From positions 175,453,746 through 175,517,745 of the forward strand of contig CAKMRJ010005634.1 of assembly GCA_928212115.1 (NCBI GenBank): 64,000 bases of DNA, given 5' to 3'. A model generated the notes under the pieces. The model was given only the letters and a program-made list of their open reading frames with translations. It did no database searches and had not been told where the DNA came from. Within the stretch, counting starts at the first letter, position 1; each line of letters opens with the position of its first letter. Positions 56,444-64,000 of this stretch are shown here, one piece after another. This stretch comes from Lactuca virosa. Lineage: Eukaryota > Streptophyta > Magnoliopsida > Asterales > Asteraceae. A program made the position numbers and the translations under genes.

Positions 56444-57541
56444 ATGCCTCCTCGTAGATCAAACATGCGCATTACTCCGATCACTCCAGCTCAAACTCCA
56501 CTACCTCCTCCACAATTCAATCATGTTGCTCTCCAAGCAGCGATAGCAGCCGCAGTAGCAGTTGCTCTAACTCACATCAGCGAAAGTGGTACCAACGGAA
56601 CTGGTAGCGGTACCTACTTAACTAACCCCAGATTTACCCACGGGAGTGTTTGTACAAGGACTTCATGAAGTGGAAACCCAAATCCTTTAATGGAAATGGG
56701 GGAGTCATTGCTCTGATGCGATGGTTCGAGAAAACAGATTCGGTCTTCGCAATTTGTCTGTGCCCAGAAGGGAGCAAGGTTAAGTTTGCTGCCTGCACCT
56801 TCCCCTGACAGAGCCCTAACATGGTGGAATAGCCATGTTAAGTCACTGACCCTATCAGTGGCTAAATCAATAGGTTGGGAGAACCTAAAAGAGATGATGT
56901 TGGAAGAATACTGCCCAAGGGGCGAAGTTCAAAAGCTGGAACAAGAACTATGGGAGCACACCATGGTCGGCTCAGACATAGTGACCTACACTGACAGGTT
57001 TAGCGACCTGGCAGCACTATACCCTGAGATGGGTACCCCGGAGAGTAAGAAGATAGAAAGGTACATCTGGAGTTTATCTACCCCGATTCAAGGAGATGTA
57101 CTGTCTTCTAACCCAACTACATTCGATAGTGCCAAACGTCTGGCCCAGCGACTCATTGACCATGGAGTCCGCCATGGCGTGGAGGTCCCTGGTCCCAAGC
57201 CATCAAAGGGAGGGGACTATAAAAGGAAGTCGGGGAACAAGAGGAAGGAGCGAACAACACAGGAAACCCCGCAGGAGCAACAAATGGGTACTATATACGC
57301 CGCCACAATACGTGCTACTCCAGCACCTGCCAGTCGATATGCTGGAACTCTCCCCAAGTGTGGTAAATGTAACTACCACCACACTAGAGTATGTCGGCAA
57401 ATGCAATGCCTGAATTGCCACAGGAAGGGGCACACTGCCCGGTTCTGCAGGGCACCGGTACAACCGATCTCCCAAGTCCCCGGCATATCGACACTAGTTA
57501 TCAAAGCACTTTCACTGTTATCAAAGCACTTTCACTGTTAG
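56444..57541 (+). pseudogene. D gag
   Basis: ATG at 56444 (MPPRRSNMRI) follows a pyrimidine-rich leader. After a frameshift near 56660 it reads KSFNGNGGVIALMRWFEKTD, and from 56786 one frame runs about 250 codons: Retrotrans_gag core (ALTWWNSHVKSL; LEEYCPRGEVQKLEQELW; YTDRFSDLAALYPEM), basic linker, an incomplete knuckle CGKCNYHHTRVC and an intact CCHC knuckle CLNCHRKGHTARFC (about 57409-57450). Only two breaks are seen, fewer than in the pol genes nearby. A 21-bp tandem duplication (TTATCAAAGCACTTTCACTG, twice) closes the frame at about 57541. Gag is the only clear protein of this element. Confidence 0.92.
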
Positions 57542-57599
57542 TACTTGCTCATCGTGGTACGATTTGTGGAAGTGGTAATAACAGAAAGCACTAGAAATT

Positions 57600-58000
57600 C
57601 TACACAGAATACATTGTCGAGCACACTTAGAATACATCATCGTATAACAAACGCTTCTTTCCAATCGGCCTAACTTTTATTTCTGTAAAGAGTTTGTTGT
57701 CATCATTTGTCATGGATTGGCGTGGTCCTCACCATACTAAGTTCATATATTCCGAAATCCCATCGCCTTAACCGACAAATTAATGAACCCCTCATCATTC
57801 GTAACGGCAACCCAACCTAAACCTCAGTATTGTCTCTTGTCTTTTAAACCCCGAAGTATTCATGCGAGGAGTACGTTGCCTTCCGAAACCTTGCCACCGT
57901 ATATTCATCAGACCTTCCCGAACTACCACTCGTCCAACAGATCAAGTTCAAGCACAGAGGCTAAGGACGAAACAGCCCACCTATCACTATTAGGTGTATA
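57600..58000 (+). pseudogene. Decayed protease and PR-RT linker remnant of D
   Basis: In pieces the plus strand reads VMDWRGPHHTKFIYSE (cf. GMDWLSPHHAE of gypsy proteases), NEPLIIRNGN, TPKYSCEEYVAF and DLPELPLVQQIKFK (cf. DLPGLPPxRQVEF of the PR-RT linker). The order matches a normal polyprotein. The sequence then stops matching at about 58000, so RT onward was deleted. Identification rests on motif spacing, not on an open frame. Confidence 0.72.
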
Positions 58001-58150
58001 CGCAAGAGTGGTATATAATTATGATTATGCAGATTTAGTATGTGTGTTTCTGTCCTATCTTTTGTTCCTTGTTTAGTTGTGGACCTGGGGCAGAGTCGCA
58101 CATCCGACAGTCTTACTAATCTTAATTATATACGACTTGTATACACGAGG
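57990..58150 (+). other. Long hairpin module (3' internal copy)
   Basis: GTATATAATTATGATTA on the left pairs with TAATCTTAATTATATAC on the right; loop has TTCCTTGTTTAGTTGTGG. It sits at the deletion edge, next to the protease remnant. Confidence 0.8.
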
Positions 58151-58294
58151 TGATGATAGATGCACCAAGTATGAATCTTATCATGAACGTCAGGGAAAAG
58201 ATGCCCAGGTCTACGAGTGAGTATTCTGGCAATCAGAGAAACACAACCCCAGGAGTACTGCTAAGAAAGCTAATTTCAGGACGAAATTCCATCT

Positions 58295-58307
58295 AACGGG
58301 GGGATGA
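58295..58307 (+). other. D polypurine tract
   Basis: ACGGGGGGATGA before the 3' LTR, preceded by TTTCAGGACGAAATTCC; nearly the same as in E1 at 3704-3735. Confidence 0.85.
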
Positions 58308-60189
58308 TGTGACAACCCGAAAATTTCTATCCAGTAAAGTCAATCAATCTAATCAAATGTCAGACTTGTTTCTGCTATCTTTTAGCATTGTTAGGGGTCT
58401 GTTTGAGGGTTCTAAGCCTAGTACACTTAAGGATTGGGTGTAGGTTTGTGTCAGCTTAAGTTCATTGGGTTGCAATCGAGCCGGAAACTCCATCACAAGG
58501 AGTTTACGGCCGCAAACTAGGATTTTACGGCCGTAAACTCTTGGTGGCCGTGAACTCCTTCCCTCAAGTATAGATTTCCTTCATTTCTTCATCATTCTCC
58601 ACATCTCCAAGGCTGAAACTCACTTCTCTCTCAAGTATCATCAAGAACACTTTGATTTCTCTTCATTTTTGTAAGTGATTCTTCCGTTGTTTCTTGATAT
58701 CCTTCTTGATCTTGTGAAACCCTTTGATAAAATCCTTGAATTCATCACTTTTCCTTCAAGATCTTCAAATCTTCATCTTTTCACCAAGAACACCTACTTG
58801 TTCTTGGGCCGTGAACACCCTAAAGTCTTCCAAAGTGTGAGTATCTCTTCTATCATCTTGTTATCCATTAGAAGCTCTTGTATCCTCATAAGACCAACAC
58901 CTTATAAGCATGAATCAAGATCCAAAATGCATCATTTTGGAGTGTTTACGGCCGTAAACATCCTTAGGTGGCCATAAACTCATCTCCCTTGGTCGTAAAC
59001 TCAAGTGTGGCCGTGAACACACCTTCCTTTGGCCGTAAACTCCCTTTAGTCAATCACATGTGATTGTAACACTTCATTCCTAGTGTTTCCTAGTCCCTAA
59101 GGTTGTTTCCTTGCATGTTAGTTGTTTTAAACAGTAATTACATGCCTATATATGCCATTATATGTCATTTAGGACTCGTTTGTGTCTCGGGAATTCATTC
59201 GTGGAACTTCTCATCCTTACGTGAATCTTCAATTGAATCACCCCCATAAGGTGAGTTCATACCCCTATACTCAATCTTTTAAATGTCTTAAATGCTTTTA
59301 AGGGGGGATACAAGTTGAACACTATGATAATTGTGTAAATGTGTATCTGTGTTAAACACCATTTTAAAGTATTTCTTATGCTTTTGTAAGTGATCAAATC
59401 ATTTCAAAAACACTTTTAAAGTTATGTTACTTTTTTGTTTATAAAACTCTGTTTTTCAAAGTACAATCATAATACAATAGATAATCGAGTGTTTTCTACA
59501 AATCAAAGACAGTTCAAAACAAACATACTAGTAATCTAAAATAGGTATAGTTTAGGGGTTCAGAACATACTATACACTAGAACAAAAGGGGCATACTATA
59601 CACTAGAACAGAAGGAACATACTACACACTAGAACAAAAGGAACATACTACACTAATACAAGAACACTATAACATTAATGTGAGCCACTACTTCATGGCA
59701 CGGCAATCAACTGTTGTGTCACGTTTTGTAACCAGAGTCTCCTGGAAGGAGAGCATGAATTGGTGTATAGATCTATATGGGATTGACCATCCTACACCTT
59801 GCTGCTAGCTACAGTGGGATCTGCAAGTCTACGGGTGACGAATTTCATACCATTTCGACGTCTTTGATCGTCGTGTTTACTAGTCAATCAAGTATGGTTA
59901 TAATCACATCACATTTTAACCTTAATTAACTAACTGGTTTTTAAGGTAGTTAGTGCTTCAGTAATTACTTTATACAATATTACTGAATACTTTCATTTTC
60001 CCATTACATTCACATAGTGATCTTCTCACATAAAAGGTAATGCAAACTATTTTCTAGAAAAGATAGTCTTAACTTGGGAAAACTTACATCATTACAAAAG
60101 ACAACAGAACAGCCGAGTCTTGGTACATTCAGTTAGAAGGGGGCCTATAATGCTAACTTTATGATTCCTCGGTAGATACATCAGGGATA

Positions 60190-60320
60190 TATTTATTAAT
60201 CGGGTCCAACAGATAGTAGGATGTGTGCTTTCCGCTTCATTTCTTGTTCCTTGTTTGGTTGTGGGCTTAGAGCAGATGCACCCAGTCTACTATCTATTCG
60301 ATCTTAGTTATATATATATT
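60190..60320 (+). other. Long hairpin module (type b) in the D 3' LTR
   Basis: AGATAGTAGGATGTGTGC pairs with GCACCCAGTCTACTATCT; outer arms carry ATATAT-rich complements. Loop TTCCTTGTTTGGTTGTGG. Confidence 0.87.
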
Positions 60321-60556
60321 CCGTATACACCAAGTAATCATAAGGAGTACCAGGTATGGGTCAGGTCATAGTATACAAATTTAATATACCGTTTTCTAGT
60401 ACAAAAACATACTTTTCAGATAGAACATTTAGTAGACTAAACTAGAAACTTACCAGTAAAAGGGTTTAATTCATTTTATTAAACCAGTATAACTTAAAGG
60501 ACCTTTAGTGGTTAATTCTATAATATATTAGTTTATACATCAGGGTTATATATGAT

Positions 60557-60690
60557 TAATATCCGATAGGCAGTTGGATGTGTGCTTTCGGCCTTACTTC
60601 CTGTTCCTTGTTTGGTTGTAGGCTTAGGGCAGATTCACACAATTAACTATCCGTTCGATGTTCAATTATATATAGCTAGTATAAACTAAG
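60557..60690 (+). other. Long hairpin module (type a) in the D 3' LTR
   Basis: GATAGGCAGTTGGATGTGTG pairs with CACACAATTAACTATC, outer arm ATTATATATAG with TATATATGATT. Same loop. Confidence 0.85.
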
Positions 60691-60829
60691 TGATTATAGA
60701 AGGAACTATTGTGGTTACCATTTTTACTAAAGGAAATATATGCTTTTGTTAAAGAATGTTTTCATCAAATAAAGGAACTATTACAGTTAACTCCGTAAGT
60801 ACCGAATGAATACGCCAGGGTTATATACA

Positions 60830-60950
60830 ACGAAGATCTAACAAACAATGGGATGCGTGCCTTCCGCCTCATTTCCTGTTCCTTGTTTGGTTGTGGTCTT
60901 AGGGCAGATTCACACAATCCATTGTTTGTTTGATCTGGATTCTATATAAC
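60830..60950 (+). other. Long hairpin module (type c) in the D 3' LTR
   Basis: GATCTAACAAACAATGGGATG pairs with CAATCCATTGTTTGTTTGATC, and the outer TTATATA with TATATAA. Same loop. The strongest stem of the set. Confidence 0.88.
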
Positions 60951-61385
60951 TTGTATCCATTTAGTACTCATAGAAGGAATTGTAGAGTCTTTTTTTTACT
61001 TTCATCCATCATATCAGAAGATATAGGATCTTCTGGAGGAACATGCGAACTTTTCTAAAAGAACTTACAACTTACTTTACATCACTAAAATACTTATGAA
61101 CTCACCAGCTTAAATGCTGATCTACGCTTTCAAAATAACTTGTATTCTCAGGAGTCTAGTAGACAGGTACACGCGTTGGGATTCAGAAGATGGAGCATAG
61201 TAGCTTCATGTCTTGTTTTGTTATTTACTTTTGGAGTCTAACTTTTTTGAATCACATACTTTGTAAACACTTTAATATTAATGCAATGGTCGTTTGTTAG
61301 TTTGATTACTATGATGCATGTGTTGTGATACTAAACAGGACTCCGCCCCCGAACGTTTCTGCCATTCCGGTTTGGGGGCATGACA

Positions 61386-61936
61386 TTGTCAATGTTTATT
61401 ATTAAATTTTATGGTTTATGTGGTTATTAATCTGGGTATTAGTCGACCCAAAGTTTGGCTCATATTTGTTCGGATAAACACATGTGTAGTGGTAAACATG
61501 TGACAATTATTTGGTTCCATGTGATTAATAAGTCAATCCAAAGAGGGGTTTGTTAATTGACAAGATTTATTATCAATGTTTTATCACTAAAACAAAGATA
61601 TCTCTTACAAGTTAATATTACTGTCCAAAGACTTGATATTAATGTTGTGTCGATATCTTGTAAAGATGTCATAAATTAAATTGGTTGATTATTGTTTATG
61701 GATTAATGAGCATAAAACTAATATTAGTTATGTTTTCTGGCATTATATTTGCCAAAGTTTATCACATTTATGATTCATGTACTCAATGAGATTAACTTTA
61801 AGGAATGAAAGAAAAAACTATGTTAGTTCTCAGTTGCATGGATATTGACCTTGGATTTTGGATAAGAGCAACATTCTTTGAGGATGTTAAGTTTGGGGGA
61901 GAAGCAAGGTTAAAAACATTTTCCTTAAGGAGGAAT
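61386..61936 (+). other. Copia A spacer, right of D
   Basis: Non-coding continuation of copia A. It repeats in diverged form the stretch seen before D (TTARTCGACCCAAAG, AATAAGTCAATCCAAAGA), so the spacer itself is made of tandem units. TTTGGGGGAG occurs near 61893. No copia pol or 3' LTR is seen. Confidence 0.65.
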
Positions 61937-63491
61937 TGTAACATCCCGAAAATCACAGTAAATTTAAACTTTTGCAAAAACAACCCAATAACCATAATTG
62001 TTTACAAAAACATTGTTTCAAAACTGTAATTCATAAATCAGAGTATCCCAAAATCCAATAACATAAAAATACGAAGGAAGATGAACGATCACGCCTTTGC
62101 TTTCCCCCGAACCTGTGAATTACCTGAATGAAACACCCAAATTTTTCAAAACAATTTTTCATTTCAAAACATACTTTCCACCACATAAAAATCACAAAAT
62201 CATAATAAATCTCTGTATCATCACAAAACATGTCCCAAGATCTCATATAAATAAATCCTCTCTCGTGTGTACGAGTCATGTCGGCGCCTTCCCGCGATCC
62301 TCACTAGTACCTGAAACACATCACACAACAACTGTAAGCATAAAAGCTTAGTGAGTTCCCCAATATACCACATACAACACATACGCCACTCGAGGCTACA
62401 ATACGACCCTCCGGTCCGATGTGTCTCAGCGGGACCCTCCAGTCCCGTAGCTCGTTGGACCCTCTGGTCCGGTCATAGCTCGTTGGACCCTTCGGTCCGG
62501 TCTGTATCGTTGGACCCTTCGGTCCGGTCTGTATCGTTGGACCCTTCGGTCCGGTCTATACAATGCACATAATCTCATACATACACATAGCATACAAGAC
62601 CCTCTGGTCTACACATAAATACCACTCTAGGTAATGTATAGTGAGAAGACTCACCTCGGATGTCTCGGATAATATCCCGCCTGTGTATATACTTATCTAG
62701 CCTCTGCCTATACACATAACATAATCATCTCCATCAATCACGACTCTCTAGGCTAGACTAGACTCTCACATGTCCTCTAAGAAGGCTAAAAGGCTATTTT
62801 ACCCTTCAAACAGTCCACAAGTTCCATTGTTGACCAAACCCTAAAAGTCAACAAAAGTCAACGGTCAACTCTTGACCAGACTCGCCGAGTGCACAAATGT
62901 GACTCGGCGAGTTCAGTCGTGAACTCGAGTCCTCTATTCCCCCTCTTACTCACTGAGTCATTCCCCCAACTCGGCAAGTCACTCACTGAGTGATTCACGG
63001 GAAACCCTAACCCTACTCGCCGAGTCTGCCCTTGGACTCGGCGAGTTCATGTCATGCACAAACTCAAATGACCTCCTGAGGTCAGATCTGTTCCTTAGAA
63101 CCATAGATCTGACCTTCCCAAGCCTGATAATCACGTAAAGCTTGGATCTTGACTCTCATGTGACGTCTAGGAGGCTTTACTTGGTGATTTAGCCCCAAAT
63201 ACAACAACCTAAGCTCATTGCCTCCATAGTTCAACATAAAGCAAGCTGGAATAAGCTCTTTAGACCACTATGGGTCCAGATCCGAAGTCTCAAAATGAAT
63301 AGGGGCCATATTCTCACAACTCCTTCCAATAAAAGACATAAAAACTCTACATCTATGGGTTCCTTCAACAAAACAGATTAAGGGGCGACATAATACCTCA
63401 AAGATGAAGTCTTTTGCTCGAAATCCCCAGATGCACAACCTCCTTGGTCTCCTCCAAGCTGAAATCACCTCTTGGAAATCCGGATGTTACA
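61937..63491 (-). repeat. Minus-oriented LTR with unusual right end
   Basis: Left end TGTAACATCCCG, right end CGGATGTTACA. Minus orientation from reversed acceptor (62311) and donor (62653). It has the GGACC-TTC-GGTCC array (62395-62570), a GTCAAC array (62835-62875) and CTCGNCGAG palindromes (62878-63048). The TATA and first palindrome cluster expected near the right end are missing, and flanks (GGAAT, CTGAA) do not form a TSD, so the right boundary is provisional. Confidence 0.68.
62395..62570 (-). repeat. GGACCCTTCGGTCCGG hairpin array
   Basis: About seven units with a GGACC...GGTCC core, in the intron-like segment of this LTR. Confidence 0.9.
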
Positions 63492-63755
63492 CTGAAACAA
63501 CAAATTGAAACTATAAGCCAACGCTTAATGAGTTCCTCAAAGGTACCACCACACAACATAACCAACAATCGCATGCATACATGAGCCTTCAGCATGACTG
63601 GACCTCCTCGCAGACCTACAGACTATCTGGACCGCTCTTAGGGCCTTCGGCATGACTGGACTGCCTCGCAGGCCTTCAGTCTATCCGGGCGGCCCAGGGT
63701 GTCTTGGCCTTCAGCACCAGCTGGTCCGCCTCAACCCATCAAACCATAACATGTC

Positions 63756-63805
<50 letters not shown>

Positions 63806-63822
63806 TATATATATATGTCGAC

Positions 63823-63874
<52 letters not shown>

Positions 63875-64000
63875 ACAACAATAATCAACAAACACAGGTA
63901 GTCCTACCGATCTACCAGTCTAATCACATAACCAGTGAACACATATCTCAACATAATAGCATGCAACAAAACAGGATATCTAATCCAATGGGTCGGCCTT
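63492..64000 (-). repeat. Partial minus-oriented LTR at the window end
   Basis: Reversed acceptor-side sequence (GAACTCATTAAGCG, TTGTTTCAG on the minus strand) followed by a CCTTCAGCATGACTGGAC array (63588-63720) and TA-rich tracts. Same LTR layout as its neighbour, but exon and U3 parts are outside the window. Confidence 0.6.
63752..63870 (+). repeat. (TA)n tracts bounded by GTCGAC
   Basis: GTCGACATATATA begins the tract and TATATATGTCGAC closes its first half, then TA repeats resume to 63870. The whole can fold as a long hairpin. Confidence 0.93.

Larger units (their letters stand above)
48101..61385 (+). mobile_element. Gag-only large-LTR element D, complete with TSD
   Basis: Flanked by TTGTC on both sides (48096-48100 and 61386-61390), inserted in the copia A spacer. 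The 5' LTR spans 48101-55216 and is enlarged by solo LTRs S4 and S5; the 3' LTR is 58308-61385. The internal region is only about 3.1 kb: primer site, leader, gag, decayed protease and polypurine tract. RT, RNase H and integrase are missing. Confidence 0.94.
58308..61385 (+). repeat. 3' LTR of D, intact, 3078 bp
   Basis: TGTGACAACCC to GGGGGCATGACA. Undisturbed version of the 5' LTR: palindromes at 58504-58560 and 58945-59045, donor 59251, a six-G run 59302-59307, hairpin modules b (60190-60320), a (60557-60690) and c (60830-60950), branch-like GAACTCACCAG near 61098 and acceptor 61151. Good reference for the family. Confidence 0.95.

Noticed and set aside
61925..61936. Polypurine tract before a plus-oriented LTR at 61937
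   Set aside because: AAGGAGGAAT resembles one, but TATA, donor and acceptor order inside the LTR shows minus orientation.

Overview
The window is plant nuclear DNA made almost entirely of nested transposable elements. I found no intact host gene, rRNA, tRNA or CRISPR array. Chromodomain-type Ty3/gypsy elements, Ty1/copia elements with initiator-Met-tRNA primer sites, PIF/Harbinger and hAT relics, LINE fragments and (TA)n tracts point to a eudicot. The recurring CTCGNCGAG and TTTACGGCCGTAAA palindromes in the LTRs make me favour an Asteraceae such as lettuce (inference only, untested). All coding regions carry stops or frameshifts, so they are annotated as pseudogenes.

Layout, left nest (1-17700): a LINE was hit by LTR L4, L4 by LTR L3, and L3 by a minus-strand gypsy element E2 (6696-13774). 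E2 was then hit by solo LTR S1 (TSD CAGTT) and by plus-strand gypsy E1 (pol 1-3681, 3' LTR 3736-6695). E1 pol appears twice, on either side of a 13-N gap. Middle (17700-28550): two hAT-like elements, a second LINE fragment, a copia LTR with primer site, a MITE-like palindrome, and a broken PIF/Harbinger transposase split by solo LTR S2 (TSD TCGTG), which itself holds solo LTR S3 (TSD TATAA).

Right nest (28554-61936): a gag-only copia element A is split by a complete gypsy element B (29294-46190, TSD CAACA/CAATA). B contains a complete minus-strand copia C (31424-39333, TSD AGACT). A is split again by D (48101-61385, TSD TTGTC), a gag-only large-LTR element whose 5' LTR carries solo LTRs S4 and S5. 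After A come a minus-oriented LTR (61937-63491) and part of another LTR.

The most interesting signals are inside the LTRs, not in the genes. (1) Element D carries at least five long hairpins with one shared loop but different, internally complementary arms. (2) Many LTR families share a layout: two family-specific palindrome clusters, a leader hairpin whose outer stem changes in a compensating way, TTGAC arrays, then an intron-like segment with GTGAGT donor, CTCAC branch-like and TTTCAG acceptor signals. (3) Element D keeps gag and a decayed protease tail but lost reverse transcriptase and integrase, and shares its polypurine end with E1, suggesting mobilisation in trans.
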